Source: Rhizobium sophoriradicis
Lineage (GTDB): Bacteria; Pseudomonadota; Alphaproteobacteria; Rhizobiales; Rhizobiaceae
Assembly (NCBI RefSeq): GCF_003939025.1
Contig: NZ_RQIH01000012.1
Location: 124,001 to 188,000 of the forward strand
Reading direction: 5' to 3'
Length of the DNA: 64,000 nucleotides
In this document: piece after piece, positions 40,059 through 49,097 of the stretch
Position numbering within the stretch: position 1 is the stretch's first letter
Layout: every line of letters starts with the position of its first letter
Program-made: the position numbers and the translations under genes
Notes under the pieces: generated by a model
What the model saw: only the letters and a program-made list of their open reading frames with translations
The model's database searches: none
What the model was told of the DNA's origin: nothing

Positions 40059-42041
40059 TTGAAGGTTTACCGACCAGAGATCGATGGCTTAAGGGCCATC
40101 TCGGTGACCGCGGTTATTCTTTATCACGCCGAGTTCACGGTTGCCGGCCACACCTTGCTGCAGGGCGGATACATCGGCGTCGATGTGTTCTTTGTGATCA
40201 GCGGCTTCCTGATTTCCCAAATTTTGCTGACAGAAATCGAAGCAACCGGGCGCATCGATTTCCTTAAATTCTATACGCGGCGTGCGCGGAGAATTCTGCC
40301 TGCCTTGTTCGCAGTCATCTTCGCGACAATGCCGTTTGCCTATTACCTTTTATTGCCGTCAGAACTGCTGGATTACGCGAATTCCATCGGTTCCTCGCTC
40401 CTGTTTGGATCGAATATCTATTTCTATTTCACTGCGGCCCAGTACGGCGAGCCGGATACCCTTCTCAAGCCTTTTCTTCACACCTGGTCGTTGAGCGTCG
40501 AAGAGCAGTTTTATATCGGCTTTCCGCTCTTATTGCTGATCACGCGCCGGTATTTGAAATCAAGATTTTTGCCGTGCGTGTTGCTCATGGCAGCCTTAAG
40601 CTTCGTATTCTGTGTCCTCACGATGCGGTATGATCAGCAACAGGCCTTCTACTCGCCGCTCACCCGGGCCTGGGAACTCCTGGCCGGAACACTTCTCGCC
40701 TATTACGAGGTGAGGCGCGGACGCGCGCGCCCTCGGCCGTTGCTCGCGGCGGTCGGGCTTGTGCTCGTGCTTGGTTCCCTCATCTTGTTCAGGAAGGACA
40801 CAGTTCATCCTGGCCTGTTCACGGTCATCCCCGTCGTTGGGACATGTCTGGTGCTTGCATTCGCCAGTCATAAGCATGCCGTCGGGCGCCTGTTGGCTTC
40901 TCGGCCCGCGGCGCTCACCGGGATCGTCTCCTACTCCCTATATTTGTGGCATTACCCGGTCTTCGCCTTCGCGCGGCTGACAAGCCTGGATTTCGACAAC
41001 GGCGATAAGCTCGTTGCCGTTGCGGCGACCGCCGTGATCGCGGTCGTCAGCTTCGTCGTCTTTGAAAAGCCCATTCGCTACACCAGAAGAAACCGCGCTT
41101 TCTGGATCTCCCTCGGCACATCCGTTGCAACCATCATGGCTGCTGTTGTGTCGGCGATCACTATGGCCGGTTTTCCTCACAGATTGGATCAGGTCTATCC
41201 ATCTATCGCGCGGACGAACGAGGACCGACTGGAAAGCACATTTCTCGGCTTGAACAACAACATTCAGGCCGGCAAGCCGGTTATCTTCATCATCGGGGAT
41301 TCGTACGCGAGGAACTGGTCAGTCGCGCTGAAAAATTACATTGATACCGACCGATATGAAGTCGTGGCGCTCAGCTATTTGAACTGCATGGCGGAGATCA
41401 AGGACGATAGTGTTAAGGCCCCCTCACGCGCCAGCATTTACGACAAATACTGCATTCCCTTTGAAAAATATATCAATGACAAGTCATTGCTCAGGCGAAC
41501 GAAAGCGATATTCCTCGCGAGTCACCGGCCTTTTGAATACACCGTCAACCCGTTCAGGTTTGAGCTTCTTTCCTGGATGAAAAGCCATTCAGACGACGCT
41601 AAAATTTTCGTTTTCGGAAATTATTTCCAGCTGGACCGATCGCACACCTGCCTGGGGCTGATGTTTCGGACAAAATCTGACGCCTCTACCTGCATGCGAT
41701 TGGCATCTTATCCGGCCGCCAACCAGCCGGTAGAGCAGATGCCGTTTTTCCCGTCCGGTCTTGCATTCAACTACATCGATATCATCAAGCTTCACTGCGA
41801 TTACGACAAGCAGGGGTGCCTGACCAGCAGCGGCGGTGTTCCGTTCATGACAGACTGGGGCCATCTGACAGCGGAATTTCTGATAACCTTGCTTGGTGAC
41901 ATTCTGGAAAAGAGAGCCGACGACCTGCGGGGCAGCGGGCTCCTGGATTTCCTGGTATTGCCGCAGGCCATACAAGCCGGACGAACGGCAAGTTCTCAGC
42001 CGAACGCCGGCCTCACGTCTTCCGCTTCTCCATCAGAGTAG
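40059..42041 (+). CDS. OafA/YrhL-type O-acyltransferase with C-terminal SGNH domain
   Basis: About 660 residues. The N-terminal acyltransferase-3 domain starts VYRPEIDGLRAISVTAVILYHA (catalytic His in YHAEF), with GGYIGVDVFFVISGFLIS and TWSLSVEEQFYIGFPLLL; about ten membrane helices run to residue 370. The periplasmic SGNH domain starts near 400 with FIIGDSYARNW and ends with the Asp-His pair in MTDWGHLT. Such enzymes O-acetylate LPS, capsule or peptidoglycan sugars. The TTG at 40059 has a GGAGG 12 bases upstream; a TTG at 40011 is also in frame without a site. GC is lower than in the flanking core genes. Confidence 0.85.
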   Translation: MKVYRPEIDGLRAISVTAVILYHAEFTVAGHTLLQGGYIGVDVFFVISGFLISQILLTEIEATGRIDFLKFYTRRARRILPALFAVIFATMPFAYYLLLPSELLDYANSIGSSLLFGSNIYFYFTAAQYGEPDTLLKPFLHTWSLSVEEQFYIGFPLLLLITRRYLKSRFLPCVLLMAALSFVFCVLTMRYDQQQAFYSPLTRAWELLAGTLLAYYEVRRGRARPRPLLAAVGLVLVLGSLILFRKDTVHPGLFTVIPVVGTCLVLAFASHKHAVGRLLASRPAALTGIVSYSLYLWHYPVFAFARLTSLDFDNGDKLVAVAATAVIAVVSFVVFEKPIRYTRRNRAFWISLGTSVATIMAAVVSAITMAGFPHRLDQVYPSIARTNEDRLESTFLGLNNNIQAGKPVIFIIGDSYARNWSVALKNYIDTDRYEVVALSYLNCMAEIKDDSVKAPSRASIYDKYCIPFEKYINDKSLLRRTKAIFLASHRPFEYTVNPFRFELLSWMKSHSDDAKIFVFGNYFQLDRSHTCLGLMFRTKSDASTCMRLASYPAANQPVEQMPFFPSGLAFNYIDIIKLHCDYDKQGCLTSSGGVPFMTDWGHLTAEFLITLLGDILEKRADDLRGSGLLDFLVLPQAIQAGRTASSQPNAGLTSSASPSE

Positions 42042-42289
42042 ACGGTCACCCGTGTCACTGGCACAAAACATCATCCATCTTTCAGGGCGGACCCTTTTTG
42101 TCTAGCCTCACCACCATTGAAGAGATTTCGTCAGGATAACAATCAATACGATTCCGAAGAGCGCGAGAATCGCAAATGGCCCTTCCGCTGCCGCCTCGAC
42201 CAACAACGGTATGCGTAAAAATATTCGATTTTTTTTGGACACCATCTCACTGCTCTGCTTGTTTGATGATTTCGACAATGCAGGACAAA

Positions 42290-43054
42290 TTAGCGTTGCG
42301 CAGTATCTATTTGGCGCAACGAGACCTTGGTATCCGTCAGCGGGATGAGCGCACCGTTCTCATCGAACATACGCGACCACCGCTCGGTTTCACGCTCGAA
42401 CTCGCCTTCGGCAAACCACCGCTTTACAGTGCTGGGAGCTACCCTCAGTAAACCTGCCAGCATCCTCAGCGTCGGAGTGATTCCTCGGGCCTTGAGCTGT
42501 CCGCCCATGATCGCAGCGCGCATCCTCTGCTCGTGCGCCCGCGACGCCTGTTCATACTCGGGGTTAGATCCGCATAACCGTTCCCGGATCAATACAATCA
42601 GATCTCGTGGTACTTCAAGATTGTCAGTCCAGCTCAATGCATCGAGAGAGCAGCAGATGATCCAGTCGATGAGTTTGTCTGGAATGGCAAGTCCTCGTCG
42701 AGTTAAATGAGTTCCGCCTCCCTTCGACAGCTTGCGTCTCTCGATCATCTTCTCCATCAACTGCAAAGATAGCTCGCTGATTGCAGAAGGGTCTGCATCC
42801 ATTGCTCCAGCTACAAGCTCCGGATCGATGGCAAACCGGCGCAGTTCCGATTCCATAAAGAAAAGTTGGTCAATGCCTCCAATCACACCGACTTCGATTT
42901 CAGCATCCGGGTTTTCCCGCCGCAGTTTGATGTAGTTCTCAATCGAAGGATCATTTTTGTATGCCTTCGAATAAATATTGAAGCCGCCGGTGATATCGCT
43001 GCCATATCCACTTTCAGGCATAACATTGCTCGCAAACGTGGGTTCATTCGCCAT
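42290..43054 (-). CDS. Unknown protein with a C-terminal HTH-like segment
   Basis: A 254-residue soluble protein, MANEPTFASNVMPESGYGSD. Nothing in the first 200 residues is recognisable; it is helical and charged, with two cysteines (IICCSLDALSW). Residues 205-230 (TPTLRMLAGLLRVAPSTVKRWFAEGEF) look like a helix-turn-helix, so DNA binding is possible. The ribosome site is weak. Base composition is lower in GC than in the flanking genes, consistent with the accessory segment. It could also be a bacteriophage-type regulator or a terminase-small-like protein; the evidence does not decide. Confidence 0.55.
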   Translation of the reverse strand: MANEPTFASNVMPESGYGSDITGGFNIYSKAYKNDPSIENYIKLRRENPDAEIEVGVIGGIDQLFFMESELRRFAIDPELVAGAMDADPSAISELSLQLMEKMIERRKLSKGGGTHLTRRGLAIPDKLIDWIICCSLDALSWTDNLEVPRDLIVLIRERLCGSNPEYEQASRAHEQRMRAAIMGGQLKARGITPTLRMLAGLLRVAPSTVKRWFAEGEFERETERWSRMFDENGALIPLTDTKVSLRQIDTAQR

Positions 43055-43417
43055 ATGAAGCTTACTTCAATCCAGGAACGATCCCATAAGGTAATTGTCC
43101 TCCGCAATCGCGATTGTTCGAGATATGAGCCGCCGCTGAAATCTTTGGCCTTTGTACTCCACAATCTATTTGCCGCCAGCGTTGGAAACATCCTGTTTTT
43201 CATCCTCGCTCATTGGGATAATTCCGGCCAACTTTAGGCCGCTGCTCCAGTCTGCGATCTCAGCTTTTGCCTTTTCCAGATCATCCGCATCCTCAACTTA
43301 CCGAACTTCGGCATCCGCTCGTTAGCAATTTGTTGACTATAAGCTGGCTTTACTGAGCCTGATGGATGCGGAGTTTCCCGCCCGTCGTCGAGTGTTTGGT
43401 GTAAGACGGGATTGTTG
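43055..43417. other. Low-GC gap with a gene remnant on the minus strand
   Basis: 363 bases without a complete gene. On the minus strand, 43297 down to 43166 is an open frame of 43 codons with protein-like composition (ADDLEKAKAEIADWSSGLK, then MSEDEKQDVSNAGGK) but no start codon before an upstream stop. It may be the end of a broken gene, or a 15-residue peptide from its internal ATG. The plus-strand end should hold the DUF882 promoter. Confidence 0.35.
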
Positions 43418-44770
43418 GTGTTGAAGTACCAAGTGGAAGAATTGTGGAGCGGAATCGCCGCACTCCTGTCGCGTGCAAAACGTGTTGCAGCGCAGACCAT
43501 TCTGCCGGCCCTGTTTGCGCTTCCCGCGCTTGTCGGCTCCGCATCATTCGCCTCAGCAGAAGATCGCGCCCTGAAGCTGTTCTTTACCCATACGGGCGAG
43601 AAGGCGACGATTACCTATAAGCGGGATGGAAAGTTCGATCCCAAAGGCCTTGCCCAGATCAATCGGTTTCTGCGCGACTGGCGGAGGAACGAGCCGACCC
43701 GGATGGATCCCCGGCTGCTCGACCTGGTCTGGGAGGTGTATAAGCGCAGCGGCGGCAGGGATTACATCCACGTCGTTTCGGCCTATCGCTCGCCTGCCAC
43801 CAACAACATGCTTCGCAACCGTTCGCGCAGCACCGGTGTCGCCAAGAAGAGCCAGCACATGCTGGGCAAGGCGATGGACTTCTACGTTCCCGGCGTCAAG
43901 CTTGCGACGCTGCGTGCAGTTGCCATGCAGATGCAGGTCGGCGGTGTCGGCTATTATCCGACCTCGGGATCGCCCTTCGTGCATGTCGACGTCGGCAATG
44001 TCAGGGCCTGGCCCCGCATGTCGCGGCAGGAACTCGCGCGAATATTCCCAAATGGGCGGACGATGCATCTTCCGGCCGATGGCCGGCCGCTGCCGGGATA
44101 TAATCAGGCGGTTGCCAACCACAGGAAACGCGTCAGCTCCACCTCGATAGAGATCGCCAGCACCGCTGGAGAAGACGAAGATGCGGGAGCATCGCCGAGC
44201 GGCGGCGGCACGAACAGCAAGCTCGTGACGGCGCTTCTGCCAACGCCGAAAAGCCGGGCATTGAATGCGCTGGCGGTGCAGACCGGCGCGGGCGAGCCGG
44301 ATGACAAAGGCGCCGCTCCGGATGTAGCGCCCTTCCGCATCCCAGTCCCGGCGATGCGCCCGCCTGCCCTTGCGCATGACGCGGACGCGGACAACGAACT
44401 CAAGACTGCCTCGATCGGCCCGATCGCCGCACTTCCGGAGAGACCGACCTCGGCATTGCCTGTTCACGCCCGCTTCCATCCCCGCCTTGTTGCATCGGAG
44501 ACCGGCAGGCCGGGCGCTGCCCTGATCGCCTCGCTGCCGATGACCGCCTCCTGGGAAGAAGCAGATTTCCTCGGATCGACCTCCGAGGCGGCGCTGATGA
44601 AATGGGCGCTGCATTCTCCCGGCGAGGCGATGGGATTGAGCATGCCTCGTATCTCGCCCCGCACGGTTCATCGTGAGGCTGACGTCGCGATGTCGAGCGA
44701 GGATGTCACCCCGGTCGCAGCCAGAGGCCCGTTCGATGCCAGCCGGTTTACATCGCCCCCGGAGGGCTGA
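43418..44770 (+). CDS. DUF882 / M15-type murein endopeptidase-like protein (YcbK-like)
   Basis: About 450 residues. The N-terminal hydrophobic stretch AAQTILPALFALPALVGSASFASA is a signal peptide or anchor. The DUF882 domain (about residues 50-205) carries zinc-site residues in SAYRSPATNNMLR, SQHMLGKAMDFYVP and FVHVDVGNVRAWPRMS, as in YcbK/MepK, which cut peptidoglycan cross-links. Residues 220-450 are a Pro/Ala-rich disordered tail of unknown role. The start is uncertain: GTG 43418 and TTG 43412 or 43421 are all in frame, none with a strong ribosome site. Confidence 0.82.
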   Translation: MLKYQVEELWSGIAALLSRAKRVAAQTILPALFALPALVGSASFASAEDRALKLFFTHTGEKATITYKRDGKFDPKGLAQINRFLRDWRRNEPTRMDPRLLDLVWEVYKRSGGRDYIHVVSAYRSPATNNMLRNRSRSTGVAKKSQHMLGKAMDFYVPGVKLATLRAVAMQMQVGGVGYYPTSGSPFVHVDVGNVRAWPRMSRQELARIFPNGRTMHLPADGRPLPGYNQAVANHRKRVSSTSIEIASTAGEDEDAGASPSGGGTNSKLVTALLPTPKSRALNALAVQTGAGEPDDKGAAPDVAPFRIPVPAMRPPALAHDADADNELKTASIGPIAALPERPTSALPVHARFHPRLVASETGRPGAALIASLPMTASWEEADFLGSTSEAALMKWALHSPGEAMGLSMPRISPRTVHREADVAMSSEDVTPVAARGPFDASRFTSPPEG

Positions 44771-45094
44771 CCGCATTCATCGGGTTGATGGGCTGCGCCC
44801 GTGGCAAAACCTTCAAGTGTCGCCCTCCACCAGCCGGTAGGTAGAAAGCTTTCGAGGGAGATGGCGGCGGGCGGCAAGTTTAGTTCGGTGAGGTCGTATG
44901 GGCCGCAGGATGCCCTCGCTTCGTCCGATAGCGTACGGGAACCTGGCGGAGCGCTCCTCGTTATGATCGCGGGATCGCACAGGTGGCCCCAGTTTTGGGT
45001 CCGTCCGCTCTTCCTTCCTGAGCGATCCCGTCCTTTCCCCTCAATTGCCCCGCTTCGGCGGGGCATTCTTTTGCCTGGTCCAGCCGGCTTGCGG
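44771..45094. other. Intergenic region with a terminator-like hairpin
   Basis: 324 bases without a supported gene, although frames are open on both strands. GCCCCGC (45047-45053), TTCG, GCGGGGC (45058-45064), then ATTCTTTTG forms a good hairpin on the plus strand. It could end transcription from the DUF882 gene or, as a stem, from the convergent DUF2314 gene. Confidence 0.5.
45047..45072 (+). terminator. Probable rho-independent terminator
   Basis: A seven-pair GCCCCGC/GCGGGGC stem with a UUCG tetraloop, followed by ATTCTTTTG. The nearest plus-strand gene ends at 44770. Confidence 0.55.
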
Positions 45095-45619
45095 TCAGTC
45101 GCAGACAATACCGTAGACTTCGCGATATTGCTCCAACTGTTCTTTCGGACCTGATAACAACAGCGGGCAAGCGGTGTAGTTTCCCTTTATTTTCCCATTC
45201 TCGACATAGAGCCAGTCGAAGATATCCGCCTTCTCGAACGCGACGCGATCCCCTTGTTTGATGTTGTGGATGTATTCCGGCCTGTCGCCGAGGAGACCGG
45301 TGAAACGATCACCTGAGGCCTCGATCTGGTAGACCCACATGAATTCCACATCCGGCGCCATCTGATCGGTGGTCAGGACCACGCTCTTGTCCTTGTCCTT
45401 GAAACCAAGCTTGAGGCTGTAATTTTCGGTTCCCGCCGGTGGATTTTGCAGTTTCTCGAGGAAGCCGTCCAACTCCCCTATCGATTTCTCATGGGCTTTG
45501 GCCATGGCCGGATCGCCGGGCTTAATCAGCTGGATGTTTGGATTGTCTTGGGCCAGCGCGCGTTCGGCGGGAATGGAGAGTACAAGCATGGAGAGGAGTG
45601 AAATGACACTGCGCAACAT
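45095..45619 (-). CDS. Exported DUF2314 protein
   Basis: A 174-residue protein with signal peptide MLRSVISLLSMLVLSIPAERALA, mature start QDNPNIQLIKPGDP. The mature part has the DUF2314 (YegJ-like) pattern: AMAKAHEKSIGELDGFL, YSLKLGFKD, FMWVYQIEASGDRFTGLLGDRPEYIHNIKQGDRVAFEKADIFDWLYVENGKIKGNYT. It is predicted to be periplasmic. No function is known to me for the family; some members are linked to immunity or stress settings. It converges on the DUF882 gene with a hairpin between them. Confidence 0.8.
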   Translation of the reverse strand: MLRSVISLLSMLVLSIPAERALAQDNPNIQLIKPGDPAMAKAHEKSIGELDGFLEKLQNPPAGTENYSLKLGFKDKDKSVVLTTDQMAPDVEFMWVYQIEASGDRFTGLLGDRPEYIHNIKQGDRVAFEKADIFDWLYVENGKIKGNYTACPLLLSGPKEQLEQYREVYGIVCD

Positions 45620-45713
45620 TCGAGATGCCCTAATTCGTCGTGACTATACGACGCAACATAGCTATCTCTGGTTGATCTTCAATAGCGGCTTGATGCGACG
45701 GTGGCGCCGCTGT

Positions 45714-45819
45714 TAAAGCGCGTCGGATCAGAAATTTGATTCATGCGAGGCGCTTTAGGCCGTTGTTTTTATGCATGTCGTTGTCCCGGAACCGCTGCAC
45801 ACTTCCGGGCGACATGCAT
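45714..45819. repeat. Rhizobial composite palindromic repeat
   Basis: Two hairpins in tandem. TAAAGCGC (45714-45721) pairs with GCGCTTTA (45750-45757). ATGCATGTCG (45771-45780) with inner CCCGGAA pairs with TTCCGGG and CGACATGCAT (45803-45819), around CCGCTGCACAC. The second hairpin has the same plan as the one at 35161. Confidence 0.75.
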
Positions 45820-45840
45820 CGGCGTCGGATGGTGGGGAGA

Positions 45841-46155
45841 ATGGCATTGGTTACCGACGAGTGGATTGAACTGTGGGTCATGTTCTGCGCGGCCGGCGGC
45901 TTTTGCGCCTACAGCTGGCATTGGTGCATCCGGTCGATCATCTTCTACCGCAAAAACGGTTATGATTTCAGCCAGGATTTCGGCCCCAGAATTTATTGGT
46001 CCGCTCGTGGAGGTGATGATCGCCTGTTGGCGAGGCCGAGAGCGAAGTTCCTGATCGCCATGCCTTGTTCCGTGCTGGCAAGCTCTTTCATGCTGCTCTT
46101 CACGGTTCTGGCCCTGGTGGGGATTACCAAACCTTGTCTCGATTGCCGTCCATAA
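45841..46155 (+). CDS. Small membrane protein of unknown function
   Basis: About 104 residues, MALVTDEWIELWVMFCAAGG. Two hydrophobic segments (LWVMFCAAGGFCAYSWHWCIRSIIFY and LIAMPCSVLASSFMLLFTVLALVGI) with an intervening soluble loop suggest a two-helix inner-membrane protein with many cysteines. I do not recognise a family. The start is uncertain: GGGGAGA lies too close to this ATG, and it suits the TTG two codons later better. It directly follows the composite repeat. Confidence 0.5.
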   Translation: MALVTDEWIELWVMFCAAGGFCAYSWHWCIRSIIFYRKNGYDFSQDFGPRIYWSARGGDDRLLARPRAKFLIAMPCSVLASSFMLLFTVLALVGITKPCLDCRP

Positions 46156-46260
46156 CGCTCGGCTGATCACTCCAAAGGCAAGCCCTATACCCCCATCGAA
46201 TGACTGGCGTTCCCTTCGGCTTGAGCGTTTACTGGATCGATCCGGCGGAGGAGGCAAACC

Positions 46261-46587
46261 ATGGCCATGTATCTCACGCGCTTCAGCTACACGCCCGAGA
46301 CCTGGGCGCGCATGATCGAAAAACCCGAGGATCGCCGCGAGGCGGCGCGGAGCTACATTGAATCCGTCGGCGGAAAGCTCCACGGGTTCTGGTACGCCTT
46401 CGGCGAGCATGACGGATGGAATTTGTGGGAGGCGCCCGACAATGTGTCGATGGCGGCTGTCACGCTCGCGATCGGTGCGGGAGGCGCGCTCAGCTCTATC
46501 GAGACGACTGTCCTCCTCGACGTGGAGGATACGATCCGGGCCTTGGAAAAGGCGAAGTCGATCCGGTATCGCCCGCCGGCAGCCTAG
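46261..46587 (+). CDS. GYD-domain protein
   Basis: A 108-residue protein, MAMYLTRFSYTPETWARMIEKPEDRREAARSYIESVGGKLHGFWYAFGEHDGW, which is the GYD family (a ferredoxin-like alpha/beta fold). Family members are small cytoplasmic proteins of unknown function, often found with stress-related genes. Length is normal. The gene follows GGCGGAGGAGG, a strong ribosome site. There is no obvious operon partner. Confidence 0.85.
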   Translation: MAMYLTRFSYTPETWARMIEKPEDRREAARSYIESVGGKLHGFWYAFGEHDGWNLWEAPDNVSMAAVTLAIGAGGALSSIETTVLLDVEDTIRALEKAKSIRYRPPAA

Positions 46588-46748
46588 GCGGTACGATGTC
46601 GGGCGAGAAGTTCAACAAGCCGGACTGTGAGGAAGACCCCGCCGCTGATCGACGCCGCCGTGGCGTGCTCGCCAAGAGACCGGGTGCGTCACTTGCTGAT
46701 TTCGGCGAAGGCGTTCTGTGACGGCCTGGCAGGAAGCCTGGGGAAATC

Positions 46749-47030
46749 TCAGTGAACAACTGAAATTACTAAAATTCCAGATTCCTCCGCAGCGCGAATG
46801 AGTGCGGCACGGGCTAGCTTGGACGGGACATTGCCCTGAATGGCCTCCAGGCATGTTTTCACCGCCGCGATATATTGCTCGCCATCGTCCGACGGCCAGG
46901 CGCCAATCAGCGCGTCTGCAACGTCGCTGAGCGACCGGACCCGTCTGTGTTTTTCCCGCCCTCCCATCACAAGCATGAGAGGAACGAAGTCTTCGCTTCG
47001 ATGCCAATCCACGATACCAGCCGTTTGCAT
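46749..47030 (-). CDS. DUF982 protein
   Basis: A 93-residue protein, MQTAGIVDWHRSEDFVPLMLVMGGREKHRRVRSLSDVADALIGAWPSDDG...YIAAVKTCLEAIQGNVP, which fits the DUF982 family, much amplified in Rhizobiales and of unknown function. The ATG at 47030 follows AAGGAGA with suitable spacing and gives the usual family length; an ATG 18 codons upstream has no site. Confidence 0.8.
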   Translation of the reverse strand: MQTAGIVDWHRSEDFVPLMLVMGGREKHRRVRSLSDVADALIGAWPSDDGEQYIAAVKTCLEAIQGNVPSKLARAALIRAAEESGILVISVVH

Positions 47031-47306
47031 TGCAAATACTCTCCTTGTCTCCCGGAAACCTTCTCGCTTGCCATGCACCTCCACCGCCCGAGATGGATCA
47101 ATACTTTATGAGGAAGGGTCTGAGCGGAGCTCAGCAACAACGACGAATCCTCCCTGATGCCCTTTCAACAAGGACGGGCAGAATTTAACTCAGATGCCCG
47201 CGAGGGGAAGCGGGACCTAAGTCGGACTGGTCGTCCTCGGGATCCGCTCTCATATCTATGTGAGGCAATGTGAATATCCGCGGGAGGGGCGGAACAGGAG
47301 GAGGTT

Positions 47307-47576
47307 ATGAAATTCGGTCCCGCCAATCACGAAGAGCGCTGCTCGGAAGGCCACAGTTCGGCATCGACCATCGCAACGATCGAAGCCGCGCTTTCGGCCG
47401 ATCCTGATATCGACAGCTCTGCCATCGAGATCAGGATGCTCGGGCCGGTAGTGCTGCTCGAAGGCTTTATATCCAAGATCGAAGACCGCGAAAAAGCGAT
47501 CTCCATCGCAGCAATGATCGTCGGCTGGGAAAATGTCCACGATCGGATGCTGAGCCGCTTTCCCATGCAGGGGTGA
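47307..47576 (+). CDS. BON-domain protein
   Basis: An 89-residue protein with one BON-like module: TIATIEAALSADPDIDSSAIEIRMLGPVVLLEGFISKIEDREKAISIAAMIVGWENVHDRM. BON domains bind phospholipids or other envelope ligands, and are often induced by osmotic stress. No signal peptide is visible, unlike OsmY, so it could be cytoplasmic or peripheral. A GGAGGAGGTT ribosome site precedes the ATG directly. It is followed by two exported DUF1236 genes. Confidence 0.82.
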   Translation: MKFGPANHEERCSEGHSSASTIATIEAALSADPDIDSSAIEIRMLGPVVLLEGFISKIEDREKAISIAAMIVGWENVHDRMLSRFPMQG

Positions 47577-47703
47577 ACGGCTGTCGGGCCGGGTAGGACC
47601 AAGGTCCCGGGTGCCCCCGTCTGAAGTCCCAGCGCAGGAACACTTCCTCCGTCCGACGGTTTGGCCCACCAGCGGTGCAAGCCGTATCAACAGGAGGAAA
47701 CTG

Positions 47704-48096
47704 ATGAATATCAAAGTAGTAGGAATTGCCGCCGGCCTTCTCTTGGCGTCGACATCTGCCTTTGCTCAATCGTCGACGGTCACAGGTGCGGCCGGTGGCG
47801 CTGCAACAGGGGCGATTGTCGGCGGCCCGGTCGGCGCTGCCGTCGGTGGCATCGTCGGCGGTGTCGCAGGCAGCGTCATCGATCCGCCGCCGCAGCAGGT
47901 GGTGACCTATGTTCAGCAGGCTCCTGCCCCAGCCGAACGCGTCGTGGTGGAAAAGGTTGTCGTCGGAGAGCCTTTGCCGGAAACGGTCGTCGTGACGCCA
48001 GTGCCTGATGATCCGAAATATGCATACGCGATCGTCAACGATCAGCGTGTGATCGTCGAACCCTCCTCCCGGAAGGTTATCCAAGTCATCGAGTGA
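47704..48096 (+). CDS. Exported DUF1236 protein with glycine zipper
   Basis: A 130-residue protein, MNIKVVGIAAGLLLASTSAFA, signal peptide then QSSTVTGAAGGAATGAIVGGPVGAAVGGIVGGVAGSVIDPP, a Gly-zipper that can insert in or associate with membranes. The C-terminal AYAIVNDQRVIVEPSSRKVIQVIE is the DUF1236 signature. It is probably anchored in the cell envelope; no function is known. A CAGGAGGAAACTG ribosome site precedes it. It may be co-transcribed with the BON gene 127 bases upstream and the next DUF1236 gene 98 bases downstream. Confidence 0.82.
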   Translation: MNIKVVGIAAGLLLASTSAFAQSSTVTGAAGGAATGAIVGGPVGAAVGGIVGGVAGSVIDPPPQQVVTYVQQAPAPAERVVVEKVVVGEPLPETVVVTPVPDDPKYAYAIVNDQRVIVEPSSRKVIQVIE

Positions 48097-48194
48097 CCAA
48101 CGGCGGCCAGAGCCGCCATCCCAACAATCAGGGCACGCATGCGACGCATGAGAATGCGCGCGGGATCGCGTGTCGAACCGAACCTCGGAGATTG

Positions 48195-49022
48195 ATGATG
48201 AAGAGCAACCGTCTCACCATGCTCGTGGCAGCGCTGTCACTTGGCGTATCGCCGCTTGCGACATTGCCGGTCGCTGCCCAGCAGGGCACCAACACCGGCA
48301 GCCAGGCCCAGCCCAGTTCGCCAGCTGGAACGGATGCCGGAGCGCAATCCGGCTCCGGCGCTACCGGGGCGCAATCCGGCACCGGCGCTGCCGGCGCCGA
48401 CTGCGTCCCCGACGCCTCGGGAGCCTGCCCGGGCCAGTCAACGCAGCAGCAATCCGGCCAAGGCTCCGATACGCAGAAGAGCGCTGAGCAGCCTGCGACC
48501 GACAAGTCTTCGACGAGCGCAAGTGCCTCCGGCAGGGCCTCTACAGAAACCAAGCCCGGATCACAGGACGCCAGCGGCGGTGCCACGACCGAACAGAAGC
48601 CCGCAGCCCAGTCCGGCAGCACCGACAGCACGAAGAGCAGCACGCAGAACGCCACGCCTGCAGAGGGCACCGGCAGCGGCACCACCACACAAAGCGGCGA
48701 TGCGGCCAAGGGTTCGACCGACCAGAACGCGACGACGACAAACAAGAGCTCTTCCGCAACCACCGTCAACATCTCCGTCGAGCAGCAGACCGAAATTCGA
48801 ACGGTGGTGAAGGAGGTCAATGTTGCGCCGGTGAAGGACGTGGATTTCACCGTCTCCATCGGAACGACGATCCCGAAGAAGGTCCGGCTTGAACGGCTGC
48901 CGCCCCGCGTCGTGAAGATTGTTCCGCAGTATGAAGGCTACCAGTTCTTCATTCTTGCAGACGGCCGGATCGTCATCGTCGATCCTGATGCTCTGACGAT
49001 CGTCTACATCATCGAAGTGTAA
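48195..49022 (+). CDS. Exported DUF1236 protein with a long Ser/Thr/Gly/Gln-rich linker
   Basis: About 275 residues, MMKSNRLTMLVAALSLGVSP, signal peptide ending near VAAQQ. Residues 30-190 are low-complexity (repeats of GAQSG, TQSG, TEQKP), then a folded C-terminal domain reads VSIGTTIPKKVRLERLPPRVVKIVPQYEGYQFFILADGRIVIVDPDALTIVYIIEV, the DUF1236 module. The linker suggests a protein that spans or reaches across the envelope. The ATGs at 48195 and 48198 both follow CGGAGATTG. Confidence 0.8.
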   Translation: MMKSNRLTMLVAALSLGVSPLATLPVAAQQGTNTGSQAQPSSPAGTDAGAQSGSGATGAQSGTGAAGADCVPDASGACPGQSTQQQSGQGSDTQKSAEQPATDKSSTSASASGRASTETKPGSQDASGGATTEQKPAAQSGSTDSTKSSTQNATPAEGTGSGTTTQSGDAAKGSTDQNATTTNKSSSATTVNISVEQQTEIRTVVKEVNVAPVKDVDFTVSIGTTIPKKVRLERLPPRVVKIVPQYEGYQFFILADGRIVIVDPDALTIVYIIEV

Positions 49023-49097
49023 GCGTTCAGACTCGCTTGCTTGCCTGTCCGGCGTCCCTGTTCGCCGCCGGACGGGCAAAGGCTTGTCGAGATGCGC

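Noticed and set aside
39096..43417. Integrated element with attL/attR at tRNA-Arg
   Set aside because: No repeat of the tRNA 3' end and no integrase were found in the window.
44668..45154. Open frames on both strands between the DUF882 and DUF2314 genes
   Set aside because: No ribosome site or recognisable domain, and a terminator-like hairpin lies inside.
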